Shown: one piece after another, positions 35,044 to 43,346 of the stretch
Layout of the letters: every line of letters starts with the position of its first letter
How positions within the stretch are numbered: position 1 is the first letter of the stretch
Assembly: GCF_023634645.1 (NCBI RefSeq)
Contig: NZ_JAMKMR010000003.1
Location: forward strand, 124,001-188,000
Length of the DNA: 64,000 nucleotides
From: Vibrio sinus
Lineage (GTDB): Bacteria > Pseudomonadota > Gammaproteobacteria > Enterobacterales > Vibrionaceae
Direction: 5' to 3'
Translations under genes and position numbers: made by a program
The notes under the pieces: model-generated
Database searches by the model: none
The model's input: only the letters and a program-made list of their open reading frames with translations
What the model was told of the DNA's origin: nothing

Positions 35044-35772
35044 ATGAATAAAACGCTTTTAGGCTGTTTAGCCCTGACCTTATCGATGCCAACTTTCGCT
35101 AAAACGGTAATAAACTTTGAAACTGATGCCACTTATCCGCCATTTGAGTCGGTCAGTGATTCAGGCAGGATAGTTGGGTTTGATATTGATTTGGCGTCTG
35201 CGTTATGCCATCAAATTGGTGCGCAATGCTATTTTCACAATGTCCCGTTTGTAAGCATTGTTCCTTCACTAGAGTATGGTAAGTACGACGCGGCGATCTC
35301 AGCTATGAATATTACCAAAGCCCGACAACAGAAGGTCTTGTTTACCGATTCATATCTCCCCGATGAAGTAGGGGTTGTCACGAAATCCAATAAGTTAACC
35401 CAGCTTAAAAATCTGAAGGGGATACCAGTTGCGGTACAGAATGGCACCACGTTACAAAAATACATGCAAAACAAAATGCCAGACATTCACATGCGTAGCT
35501 ATCCAAATTATCAAAATGCCATGAGTGATATGGATGTAGGTCGAGTTAAAGCCATTTTCGCTGATATGGCGGTGATCACTACGTGGATAAAAGCGAACAA
35601 GGCACTTCATTTGGTAGGAAAACCGTTTACTGATTCGCATTACTTTGGTGCTGGTTTTGGGATTGCGGTCAATAAGAATGACATCAAGTTACAAGAACAA
35701 CTTAATAAGGCGTTAGCACAAATAAAGTCTAACGGTAAATACGAAAAAATCTATCATCACTACTTTGGGTAA
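35044..35772 (+). CDS. artI: Arginine ABC transporter periplasmic binding protein (ArtI/ArtJ)
   Basis: 242 residues with a Sec signal peptide (LLGCLALTLSMPTFA). SBP_bac_3 family: INFETDATYPPFESV, GRIVGFDIDLASALC (the conserved GFDID motif), DAAISAMNITKARQQKVLFTDSY with the ligand-gripping Arg and Asp, and a C-terminal LAQIKSNGKYEKIYHHYFG. Cys pair CHQIGAQC as in ArtJ. Sits between the ATPase and the permeases, 35 nt after artP, and must deliver arginine or another basic amino acid. Whether it is strictly I- or J-like cannot be told by eye. Confidence 0.92.
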   Translation: MNKTLLGCLALTLSMPTFAKTVINFETDATYPPFESVSDSGRIVGFDIDLASALCHQIGAQCYFHNVPFVSIVPSLEYGKYDAAISAMNITKARQQKVLFTDSYLPDEVGVVTKSNKLTQLKNLKGIPVAVQNGTTLQKYMQNKMPDIHMRSYPNYQNAMSDMDVGRVKAIFADMAVITTWIKANKALHLVGKPFTDSHYFGAGFGIAVNKNDIKLQEQLNKALAQIKSNGKYEKIYHHYFG

Positions 35773-35778
35773 CGAACG

Positions 35779-36462
35779 ATGATTTCCCCATATGAATCGG
35801 CATTGCTTGTCGCAACAACCATGACGATAAAAATAGCGCTATTCAGTTTGTTAATGGGTATGGTGATAGCTCTCATTTTAACGCTGATGGAAACATCCCA
35901 CTTTACACCTCTGCGTTGGTTTGTTGCCGGGTTTACCTCAGTTTTTAGAGGGCTCCCTGAGTTGCTTGTGATCTTTTTTATTTATTTTGGAACCACGCCA
36001 CTCCTATACGCGGTAACAGGAAAGTTTGTGCAAATTAGCCCGTTTATTTTAGGTGCGCTGGCGTTGTCATTAATTTTTGCCTCTTACGCGACTCATACTC
36101 TTCGTGGCGCGTTGCTTGCGATATCAGAAGGGCAAAGAGAGGCTGCACGGGCATTAGGAATGACACCATTTTCATCACTAACACGCATTATTTTCCCACA
36201 GATGGTCAAACATGCTATTCCTGGACTTTCTAATCAATGGCTAGTGTTGTTGAAAGACACGGCCTTAGTATCGCTAATCGGTGTGACAGAACTGATGAGG
36301 CAAGCGTTTGTGACGGCTTCTTCTACAAGCCACTATTTTTACTGGTATTTGAGTGCAGCAGCTATCTACTTAGTTATCACACTATTGAGTAAATGGCTCA
36401 CACAAATGCTTTCTCACAAGTTTTCAATTAAAGATAACCATACAAAAGAAGGAGTAGTGTGA
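35779..36462 (+). CDS. artQ: Arginine ABC transporter permease ArtQ
   Basis: 227 residues with five to six membrane helices, HisMQ-type inner-membrane permease. It carries the polar amino acid permease start FSLLMGMVIALILTLMETS, the ELLVIFFIYFG segment and the EAA loop EGQREAARALGMTPFSSLTRIIFPQ, which contacts ArtP. It begins 6 nt after the artI stop and overlaps the start of artM at ATGA/TGATG, indicating tight co-translation. It forms the membrane channel with ArtM. Confidence 0.94.
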   Translation: MISPYESALLVATTMTIKIALFSLLMGMVIALILTLMETSHFTPLRWFVAGFTSVFRGLPELLVIFFIYFGTTPLLYAVTGKFVQISPFILGALALSLIFASYATHTLRGALLAISEGQREAARALGMTPFSSLTRIIFPQMVKHAIPGLSNQWLVLLKDTALVSLIGVTELMRQAFVTASSTSHYFYWYLSAAAIYLVITLLSKWLTQMLSHKFSIKDNHTKEGVV

Positions 36463-37160
36463 TGAACGAGCAATACTTTTTTCAAATGCTACATGGGTTA
36501 TTAGTTAGTATTGAGCTAACGGCTTTATCTGTGAGCGTGGGTTTGTTAATCGCGTTACTTATGACGGTGACGTTAATCATGCAGATTCCAGTCTTATCGC
36601 ACTTTAGCAAAGCAATCGTGTTGATGATGACTGGCACACCTTTGTTAGTGCAAATTTACCTAATGTATTATGGCCCAGGTCAATTTCAAGTAGTCAGAGA
36701 ATCTTCGCTTTGGGTGTTGCTGCAGCAACCTTGGTTTTGCGCCATCGCCGCGTTTTCTATTAACACCGCGGCGTACACAACTCATTTGTTAAAGAGCACC
36801 TACGATTTAATACCTAAAGAGATGCACCAAGTGTGCAGAGCGCTGGGAATGGCGACATCATCTCGTCTAAAAATATTGATGTCTTATGCATTTCGTCGTG
36901 CTATACCCGCCTACTCCAATGAAGTGATCTTGGTTTTTAAAGGCACTTCGTTAGCCAGTACTATTACCTTAATGGATTTGATGGGCTACGCTGAACAAAT
37001 CAATACGATGACGTATGATACGCTGGCCGTGTTTGGTATTGCTGGTGCGTTATATTTTGCTATTAACACATTACTTAGTTTGATGTTTCGCCAGTTAGAA
37101 AAACATGCGTTAGGCTTTGAACTAAATAGCAGTCACGAAAGAACAACATTAACAAAGTAG
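36462..37160 (+). CDS. artM: Arginine ABC transporter permease ArtM
   Basis: 232 residues from the ATG at 36462 (GGAG 7 nt upstream; a GTG one codon earlier is also in frame). Second HisMQ-type permease: LLVSIELTALSVSVGLLIAL, TPLLVQIYLMYYGPGQF, EAA loop with KEMHQVCRALGMATSSRLKI, and a late SLASTITLMDLMGYAEQINT. It pairs with ArtQ in the membrane. Last gene of the artPIQM operon; the next gene runs the other way and starts its 3' end 17 nt downstream. Confidence 0.94.
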   Translation: MNEQYFFQMLHGLLVSIELTALSVSVGLLIALLMTVTLIMQIPVLSHFSKAIVLMMTGTPLLVQIYLMYYGPGQFQVVRESSLWVLLQQPWFCAIAAFSINTAAYTTHLLKSTYDLIPKEMHQVCRALGMATSSRLKILMSYAFRRAIPAYSNEVILVFKGTSLASTITLMDLMGYAEQINTMTYDTLAVFGIAGALYFAINTLLSLMFRQLEKHALGFELNSSHERTTLTK

Positions 37161-37176
37161 TCGAAGAAGATCATCC

Positions 37177-38349
37177 CTAATTAGTTTGCATGATTTCCTC
37201 TGCAGCCCGATACCCTGACAAGATAGCGCCATGTACGGTTGCTCTATCATCGTTTGGGGCAAAGGCGTCCCCCGCAAAATACAATTTATCTTGAACAGGA
37301 GAGGTCAATGCCATGAGTTGTCGCCTGTTGATATACGGGCTTGCCCAGGTTCCGAGTGTATAGGTGGCATTGCCCCAATCTTCAAATATATATTGGCCTG
37401 AAAAATATCGACTGGCCTGATGTTCAAGTAGGTTGTCCAATTTAGTGATAACGGCACGGACAATATCCTGTTTACTCCCGTATTGATAGTAATGTTCCGC
37501 AGACGTTCCTGTTGCGAGTAAACCTAGTACAGCCATTTGGCTGCCTTTTTGATAGGCCATATCATAAAACGTTTCTTCACCGTGTTTGGTTTCAACGACG
37601 ATCATATCCGGGTAGAATTTTTTCTTAAATTTCAATACTAATTTGAACCCTTTCAGAAATTCGCTGTTGTGTATCGCTTTATTTTTCTTCTTCGGCAATC
37701 TGGGGATAAAGGTGATTTTGTCTTCTTTTAGTACACCAATCGGTACAGCTATTAGGACCTTATCTGCGGAATATTGAGTGCCATTGCGCGTGGTTACAAT
37801 GATAGGCTTTGTCGAGTAATTAATGGACACTACTTCAGATTGAAATTTAATATAAGGCTTTACCTTGCTGGCAAAATTGGTGTCCAAGTATTGATACCAA
37901 GTAGAGTCTTTAAATTTGGATTCAGGTTCATCTTGATAGGCTTCTTCTAGGGTGTATTTATCTACTTTTCGGTACTCGTTACCATCTAGATAGTACACAT
38001 TCATCGGAGAGTATCGTATCAGTGGTTTGCTGTAGTGTTGCTTATTAGGTGATAGATAATCTAGGATAGATTGGTCCTCATGAATCCACTCAGCACCTAA
38101 ATCGATTGGGAAATCAGCAAACTGGGTGTTCTCTTTTACTCGTCCTCCATATCGGTCTGTAGCCTCTAAGATCAGCACATCAATATCATGAGCCCGCAAT
38201 GTTGTGGCTGCTGCCAGCCCTGCCGCCCCAGCGCCAACAATGATAACACTGTGCTTAGATGGCTTAGGAGTGATTGAAGCATAGGACAAAGCCGAGAAGG
38301 TGAACAGAATCAGTGTGAGTAGACGTTGAATTTTATTTTGGCTCACCAT
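37177..38349 (-). CDS. Exported flavin-containing amine oxidase
   Basis: 390 residues. The N-terminus is a Sec-type signal (LLTLILFTFSALSYASI) directly before the FAD-binding Rossmann motif VIIVGAGAAGLAAATTL and ILEATDRYGGRV (GG doublet). Then come DLGAEWIHE (substrate loop), RNGTQYSADKVLIAVPIGVLKE and the C-terminal FAD contact LYFAGDAFAPNDDRATVHGAILSGYRAA. This is the monoamine/polyamine/L-amino-acid oxidase family: it oxidises an amine, releasing aldehyde or keto acid, ammonia and hydrogen peroxide. Export of an FAD enzyme without a twin-arginine motif is unusual. It lies between the arginine transporter and tlh on the opposite strand; the substrate is unknown. Confidence 0.88.
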   Translation of the reverse strand: MVSQNKIQRLLTLILFTFSALSYASITPKPSKHSVIIVGAGAAGLAAATTLRAHDIDVLILEATDRYGGRVKENTQFADFPIDLGAEWIHEDQSILDYLSPNKQHYSKPLIRYSPMNVYYLDGNEYRKVDKYTLEEAYQDEPESKFKDSTWYQYLDTNFASKVKPYIKFQSEVVSINYSTKPIIVTTRNGTQYSADKVLIAVPIGVLKEDKITFIPRLPKKKNKAIHNSEFLKGFKLVLKFKKKFYPDMIVVETKHGEETFYDMAYQKGSQMAVLGLLATGTSAEHYYQYGSKQDIVRAVITKLDNLLEHQASRYFSGQYIFEDWGNATYTLGTWASPYINRRQLMALTSPVQDKLYFAGDAFAPNDDRATVHGAILSGYRAAEEIMQTN

Positions 38350-38390
38350 ACGGCACCCTAGTTGTTAAACCTTGAACGAAGGGTAACAAT

Positions 38391-38419
38391 CAAGCTTCAG
38401 GCTGTGGGCCTGAAGCTTG
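38391..38419 (-). terminator. Terminator of the tlh-like gene
   Basis: Perfect 12-nt arms CAAGCTTCAGGC (38391-38402) and GCCTGAAGCTTG (38408-38419), 15 nt past the tlh stop on the minus strand. Confidence 0.6.
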
Positions 38420-38434
38420 TTCCTGGTTACACAC

Positions 38435-39679
38435 TTATTGGGAGAAAAACTGCGCTTTAGCTTGTGGATACATTCTATCTGCGAAGTATTTGTGGGTTGC
38501 GGTTGTAGGGTGGGTCACACCCCAAAATACATACTTATCTGAGCCGCTGCTATCACATTCTTTAGTGAGTGAATGACTAGTCAAATAATCTTGGGCTGAA
38601 CTGCGATTGATATCCAGACAGGCATCTCTTGAATTGACAAAACCATAAGCAGTCGGGTTGTGAATAATCTTGTCAAAATCTGTATAAGCATCATAAAGGT
38701 ATACATTCACTCCTTTATTTTTATATACGAGAGCTTGTTCTTCGATAAACTTATTGAAAGCCAATATCTTCGCCCTGACTTTTGCTATCTCGTCTTCGGT
38801 TGAGTATTTAAATTGAGGCGCATAAGTGGCGTCGGGCAAGGTCATCAGCAAAATATTGTGTGCGCCAGAGTCGACTAGCGTGGACAAGGCGCTGGTAAAG
38901 TCGGCTTCTACGTCGGCAACTGAACGGTTATAGTTCATAAAATCATTCAAGCCGAACTCCATCGTAAATAAGGTATTAGCTGGGTTGTAGTTTTCTGCTA
39001 CCTTCATATAGCTCAAGTAAGATTTTACTTGTTCATTGACACCAGTCAGCACACCATATTGATTCTCACCAGCAGCGCCACCCACAGCCCAGTTGTACAC
39101 TGGGATATTAAAATCGTTGGCTAAATATTCTGTCCAGACAAAGCCATTACTAAAGTGACCTAAATACCAAGTGTTTGGGTTAGGGAATAGCCATTGTGAA
39201 GCGTTAAATATATTACCTGTGTCAGAAAGGCTATCACCAAATGTCACCATTTTATTAATGTGATTTACAGGTCCAGAGTCGTTTGTCCAGATGGTTTGAT
39301 TGAACGAGAAGCGATTGTCGGCAGCATAAAACAAAACGTCAGCAGTTGGGTAATCTACGCCAAGTGTATCCATACATTTTTGTTTGATTTCACTTTGTGA
39401 AGTCTTGGTATAGAACATGTTTTTCCACCGAACCGAGGACTTCCAGTATCCGTCTATCTTGTAGTAGCTACCGTCAGAATTTTCGGCCCATTCCCAAGTC
39501 GATGCAGAATCGTCATGCGACTGAGCGGGTCGATACCAACACCTAACGTAGGTGTAAGTGTCATTGGATTTGCCTAACAGGGTGTTTGATGTGGTGACAG
39601 GTTCAATTGGCGGTGGAGCAGCATAGACGGAAAATCCAATTGAAAGGGAGAACAGCGTACCTAGCAGTGATTTCATCAT
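38435..39679 (-). CDS. tlh: GDSL phospholipase / thermolabile hemolysin (Tlh-like)
   Basis: 414 residues with a Sec signal peptide (LLGTLFSLSIGFSVYA). An N-terminal region of about 120 residues, as in vibrio lecithin-dependent hemolysins, is followed by an SGNH hydrolase domain: block I VTFGDSLSDTGN (nucleophile Ser), Gly block YNWAVGGAAGE, block III TMEFGLNDF and block V WGVTHPTTATHKYFA (Asp/His region). Such enzymes are secreted phospholipase A2/lysophospholipases with glycerophospholipid:cholesterol acyltransferase activity. All catalytic blocks look intact. Convergent neighbours are absent; it follows the amine oxidase gene on the same strand but with its own promoter region of over 400 bp. 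Confidence 0.93.
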   Translation of the reverse strand: MMKSLLGTLFSLSIGFSVYAAPPPIEPVTTSNTLLGKSNDTYTYVRCWYRPAQSHDDSASTWEWAENSDGSYYKIDGYWKSSVRWKNMFYTKTSQSEIKQKCMDTLGVDYPTADVLFYAADNRFSFNQTIWTNDSGPVNHINKMVTFGDSLSDTGNIFNASQWLFPNPNTWYLGHFSNGFVWTEYLANDFNIPVYNWAVGGAAGENQYGVLTGVNEQVKSYLSYMKVAENYNPANTLFTMEFGLNDFMNYNRSVADVEADFTSALSTLVDSGAHNILLMTLPDATYAPQFKYSTEDEIAKVRAKILAFNKFIEEQALVYKNKGVNVYLYDAYTDFDKIIHNPTAYGFVNSRDACLDINRSSAQDYLTSHSLTKECDSSGSDKYVFWGVTHPTTATHKYFADRMYPQAKAQFFSQ

Positions 39680-40122
39680 GGTGACCTAGCCTTATATATC
39701 CAAACGACCTAAATGAAAGAATTTAGATGGTGAGTTTATAATTAAGTATGGATTGGTATTTATACATAACTTAAGCGATATAAATATGTCAAATTATTTA
39801 ACATTTAGTCAAAGAAATTAACACAAAGTGGGGCTGGACTGATGCTGGGATCAAATATCTATGAATTTTTTAAGTAACTGTATTTATTCTTAATAAAAAT
39901 TATTCTTATTCCATTTCAGGTCAAAGAAATGACACTATCAGCCGTTATTTAAAATGATTTACCGAGACTAATGTCACATATTTTCTTTTTTGGTAAAAAA
40001 ATGAAAATAATCATGTTCTTAATCAATAGTCACTCTTTTTGCAACTTATATCATTTCCATCGCGATAATATCGCTTAATTGCATATAAAAATTCATAGTT
40101 GTGAATAAAAGAGAGAACAGTG
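39680..40122. other. Divergent promoter region between tlh and hcnA
   Basis: 443 bp, AT-rich, with no gene. A fragment resembling the left end of the family A repeat (TATATCCAAACGACCT) lies at 39696-39711. I looked for an FNR/ANR dyad upstream of hcnA and found no clear one. Confidence 0.45.
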
Positions 40123-40449
40123 ATGAAAGTCAAAGATAGAACCGGAGATATTATCTCTCCGACCGGAGAAAAGTTTCTCGTCAATATTGATGGCAGGGAG
40201 GTTGAAGCTTTATCTGGGGAAAGTGTAATAAGTACTCTTACTGCAAATGGATTTCGCAAACTAATGAAAAATGACCTTGGTACTGCTTCAGGTTCGTATT
40301 GTGCTATGGGAGTGTGTCATTGTTGCATGGTTGAAATAGATGGCAGGCAAAAAATGCGTGCTTGTCAAACGATTATTCAGCCAGGAATGACAATTAAGAC
40401 ATCACAAAACCGAGTGGTTGATGATAAGGGGCGCCAAAGTGAGCAATAA
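40123..40449 (+). CDS. hcnA: Hydrogen cyanide synthase subunit HcnA ([2Fe-2S] protein)
   Basis: 108 residues from the ATG at 40123 (GAGAGA upstream; a GTG one codon earlier is in frame). A small plant-type ferredoxin-like domain with the cluster motif CAMGVCHCCMVEIDG and the fourth Cys in RACQT. Stretches such as LVNIDGREV, RKLMKNDLGTASG, RQKMRACQTII and QPGMTIKT align by eye with Pseudomonas HcnA along the full length. It supplies the electron-transfer subunit of the membrane-associated enzyme that oxidises glycine to HCN and CO2. First gene of an overlapping operon with hcnB and hcnC. Related opine and D-hydroxyproline dehydrogenases are the alternative. Confidence 0.85.
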   Translation: MKVKDRTGDIISPTGEKFLVNIDGREVEALSGESVISTLTANGFRKLMKNDLGTASGSYCAMGVCHCCMVEIDGRQKMRACQTIIQPGMTIKTSQNRVVDDKGRQSEQ

Positions 40450-41824
40450 AATTGTTATTGTTGGTGCTGGACCCGCTGGGATATCAGCAGCCACAACCTT
40501 ATCGAAAAATGGTTTCAAGTCAGTCGTCATTGATGAAAATACCATTGCTGGAGGTGTGATTTATCGAGGCCCACTACGTCCAGTTGATGAAATGCCTCAT
40601 CTTGATGAATCGTTACAAAAATCCATTGTAGGACAAAAACAAAAGCTTGTAGAACATAGTCATAACATCGAGCTGAAAATGAGTACGCGAGTACAAGGTC
40701 CTGTCGGGGACAACTCGTTACTGTTGTCTCAATCAGGCTCTCTATCCGTTCAAGAGTACGACTACCTGTTGTTAGCGACTGGCTGTCAGGAAAGAAGTAT
40801 CCCTTTTCCTGGGTGGCAAATACCGGGCGTCATGTTAACTGGTGCGATTCAGTTACATCTTAAAAGTGGTTTTGTTCGGCCTGGAAAAACGGCAGTGATT
40901 GTGGGTACAGGCCCGTTGTTGGTGTTGGTCGCTTGTCAATTGCATCACGCCGGTGTCAATGTTGCTGGGGTTTACGAAGCGACTCAATTCAAAGAGTTTA
41001 GTAAAGAGTTTGTCGCACTTCTCAATCGACCACAGGTCATATTGAATGGTATGTCGATGATGGCGTACTTGCGCTTACATAAGATCCCTATCAAATATGG
41101 TTGGGGAATTGTAAAGGCTGAAGGAGACGAGTCTCTAGAACGAGTAGCGGTTGCGCCTTACAACGATAATTGGCAGGCGGACACAGGCAAAATAAAGTGG
41201 GTTGAAGCGGATACGCTAGGTGTTGGCTACGGGTTTGCCGCTCGCTCACAAATGGCTCAGTTACTCGGTCTGGAAGTGAAATTGGATGATGTTGGGGGTG
41301 TGATACCAATAGCGAATAAATATCAACAAAGTAGCGTGGACAACATTTACTGTGCTGGCGACTCGGTAAAGTTTGCCGGAGCAGATGTAGCCATGCTTGA
41401 AGGAGAAATTGCCGCGCACAGCATGTTGATGAAAATTGACCCCAATTTAAAGGACTCTTCTGAGTTACATATCGAGCAACTCTTGAAGAAACGGGCAAGA
41501 TTCTATCGATTCAGAGGCGCTTTTGACCGAGCAAATAAGCGTAAAGAAGGATTGCTCTCTCTTCCAGAAGAGGACACCGTGATATGCCGCTGTGAGCAGG
41601 TTAAACGTCGGGATATCGATCAAGCCTTGGCCCAAGGTTGCAAAGATGTCATCACATTAAAGATGCGTACAAGAATGAGTATGGGAGATTGCCAAGGCAA
41701 AACGTGTGCTCATTACTGTTACGATCGATTGGCGAAAGAGGGCTACAAAGATGAGGCTGGGGTCCTGCGTCCTCGGTTTCCCCTAGATCCCATTCCATTT
41801 TCTGCTTTGGAGGATGAGCTATGA
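40439..41824 (+). CDS. hcnB: Hydrogen cyanide synthase subunit HcnB
   Basis: About 461 residues from the GTG at 40439 (AAGGG 9 nt upstream), overlapping hcnA by 11 bp. Rossmann FAD motif VIVGAGPAGISAATTL, then GGVIYRGPLRP, the NAD-type motif VIVGTGPLLVLVACQL, YCAGDSVKFAGADVAM, and a C-terminal BFD-like [2Fe-2S] site DTVICRCEQ...MGDCQGKTC. The segments LATGCQERSIPFPGW, RPGKTAVIVGTGPLL and RPRFPLDPIPFSA are the ones seen in Pseudomonas HcnB, which decides the call against generic opine oxidase subunits. It forms the flavoprotein core with HcnC. The stop overlaps the hcnC ATG by 4 bp. Confidence 0.87.
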   Translation: MSNKIVIVGAGPAGISAATTLSKNGFKSVVIDENTIAGGVIYRGPLRPVDEMPHLDESLQKSIVGQKQKLVEHSHNIELKMSTRVQGPVGDNSLLLSQSGSLSVQEYDYLLLATGCQERSIPFPGWQIPGVMLTGAIQLHLKSGFVRPGKTAVIVGTGPLLVLVACQLHHAGVNVAGVYEATQFKEFSKEFVALLNRPQVILNGMSMMAYLRLHKIPIKYGWGIVKAEGDESLERVAVAPYNDNWQADTGKIKWVEADTLGVGYGFAARSQMAQLLGLEVKLDDVGGVIPIANKYQQSSVDNIYCAGDSVKFAGADVAMLEGEIAAHSMLMKIDPNLKDSSELHIEQLLKKRARFYRFRGAFDRANKRKEGLLSLPEEDTVICRCEQVKRRDIDQALAQGCKDVITLKMRTRMSMGDCQGKTCAHYCYDRLAKEGYKDEAGVLRPRFPLDPIPFSALEDEL

Positions 41825-43077
41825 AATCCTACGATATTGTCATTTGTGGCGGTGGTGTCATTGGTAGCTCAATCGCGTATTTTCTTAGCCGAGATCGAGA
41901 TTTAAACATCGCTCTTGTTGATTATAAGAAAAAGGGCAATGCATCGAGAGCCTCTGCGGGAGGCTTGTGGCCAATGGGAGAGTCTACAGGCTTAGGATGC
42001 GGTGTTATTTTGTTTAAAACCTTGTCCAAGCAAATGAGTGAAGGTGTGCTAACAAGCGCGCCTGCTGAAATGAAGCCTCATATCATGCCACCTGCGTTTT
42101 TCGAAATGGCAATGCAGTCTAACAGCATGTACCCATGGTTAAGCCAAGAATTGCTTGATAAGCATAATGTAGATATGAAGTTTGAAAAAACGGGTTTGAA
42201 ATTCATCATTTATGATGAATATGATCGACTCTATGCACAACATATCGCTAATGCCGTACCGGATAGACAACATCACATTCGATGGATAGACAAACAGGAG
42301 TTGCTTGAGCAAGAGCCTCACTTGTCGAGTCGGGCACTAGGTGCCATGGAATTCGACACGGATCATCAAATTAATCCTTATCGACTAAATGAAGCGTATG
42401 TCGAGGGGGCAAGGCAAAACGGTGTCGATCTTTTTCTCAATACGGAGGTGACTGGTATTGAGAGAAGCGGTAATCGTGTGGTGGCGGTTAACACTTCTAT
42501 GGGGACTCTGCGATGTAACATGGTCATTAACGCGGCAGGCTCGTGGGCTGAAAAGATATGCCAATGGGCGACAGGAATGCCATTACCCGTATTTCCTGTC
42601 AAAGGGCAGGTTATTGTTTCGGAACGCTTACCCAAATTGCTCAATGGATGTATTACGACCAGTGATTGCTATATTGCGCAAAAAGACAACGGTGAGATTT
42701 TAATAGGCTCAACGACGGAAGAAAAAGGTTACGATACAACCAATGATGTTAGGCTATTGAGGCAGCTGGCACTTGGGGCTCAAAAATCACTGCCAATTTT
42801 AAAAACAATGAACATTAAACGTTGTTGGACAGGACTGCGTCCTGGCTCACCAGATGAGCTTCCAATTCTTGGACCGATGCCGGGTATTGAAGGTTATCTT
42901 AACGCTTGTGGTCATTTTAGAACTGGGATGCTCACGTCGGCGATCACGGGACAACTTTTAAATGAAGTCGCGCGGGGTAAACCCACCTCATTGGATATCT
43001 CACCTTTTCTTTATCAACGATTCCTATCGGATTGTGGTGAAATGGTAGCAAGCTATCATCTGGAGGCTAGTTTATGA
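41821..43077 (+). CDS. hcnC: Hydrogen cyanide synthase subunit HcnC (glycine oxidase-like flavoprotein)
   Basis: 418 residues of the D-amino-acid oxidase/glycine oxidase fold. FAD motif DIVICGGGVIGSSIAYFL, then NASRASAGGLWPMGES, GLGCGVILFKT, PHIMPPAFFEMAMQSN, KLLNGCITTSDCYIAQKDNG, GLRPGSPDELPILGP and CGHFRTGMLTSAITG. These blocks match Pseudomonas HcnC nearly word for word, much more closely than ThiO or opine dehydrogenase subunits. The enzyme would oxidise glycine to iminoacetate and onward to HCN. It overlaps hcnB and the next small membrane gene by ATGA junctions. Cyanogenesis is known mainly in Pseudomonas and Chromobacterium; activity here is inferred. Confidence 0.88.
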   Translation: MKSYDIVICGGGVIGSSIAYFLSRDRDLNIALVDYKKKGNASRASAGGLWPMGESTGLGCGVILFKTLSKQMSEGVLTSAPAEMKPHIMPPAFFEMAMQSNSMYPWLSQELLDKHNVDMKFEKTGLKFIIYDEYDRLYAQHIANAVPDRQHHIRWIDKQELLEQEPHLSSRALGAMEFDTDHQINPYRLNEAYVEGARQNGVDLFLNTEVTGIERSGNRVVAVNTSMGTLRCNMVINAAGSWAEKICQWATGMPLPVFPVKGQVIVSERLPKLLNGCITTSDCYIAQKDNGEILIGSTTEEKGYDTTNDVRLLRQLALGAQKSLPILKTMNIKRCWTGLRPGSPDELPILGPMPGIEGYLNACGHFRTGMLTSAITGQLLNEVARGKPTSLDISPFLYQRFLSDCGEMVASYHLEASL

Positions 43078-43271
43078 AAAACAGGGAAGTGAAATACATA
43101 TGGATTGCGATTGCGTGTGCGTGTTTACTCATTGTTTCGCACTTGCTTTTGTTTAAACACTTTATTGAACAAAGCTGGGCTGAATACTCACTCGCAGTGA
43201 TCCCTTTTGTACTTGCAGCCATCGCTTTTTTCGCATTAAGAGGGGCCATAAAAGCGAATAGCGGCGCTTAG
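43074..43271 (+). CDS. Small two-helix membrane protein coupled to hcnC
   Basis: 65 residues, almost entirely two hydrophobic helices: YIWIAIACACLLIVSHLLLF (residues 8-27) and YSLAVIPFVLAAIAFFAL (about 38-55), separated by a short loop with charged residues. It starts in the hcnC stop codon (ATGA), so it is translationally coupled. Not part of the Pseudomonas hcnABC set. HcnABC is membrane-associated, so this could be an anchor, or a cyanide-insensitive oxidase accessory; neither is shown by the sequence. A strong terminator follows. Confidence 0.7.
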   Translation: MKNREVKYIWIAIACACLLIVSHLLLFKHFIEQSWAEYSLAVIPFVLAAIAFFALRGAIKANSGA

Positions 43272-43305
43272 CTTGTTGTGAGCTAAAGAGCCACTACCCA
43301 AAGGT

Positions 43306-43332
43306 AAAGCGACCAAGCAAGGTCGCTTTTTT
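43306..43332 (+). terminator. Rho-independent terminator of the hcn operon
   Basis: AAAGCGACC (43306-43314), a 6-nt loop and GGTCGCTTTTTT (43321-43332): a classic stem with a U-run. Confidence 0.85.
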
Positions 43333-43346
43333 AGTTAGGGCGTGCC

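Noticed and set aside
39680..40122. ANR/FNR box in front of hcnA
   Set aside because: No TTGAT-N4-ATCAA dyad could be found; oxygen control as in Pseudomonas is therefore not claimed.
40123..43077. Sarcosine oxidase, opine or D-hydroxyproline dehydrogenase reading of the three-gene operon
   Set aside because: These share the domain layout, but the distinctive sequence blocks in all three subunits match HcnA, HcnB and HcnC better. Kept as the alternative in the entries.
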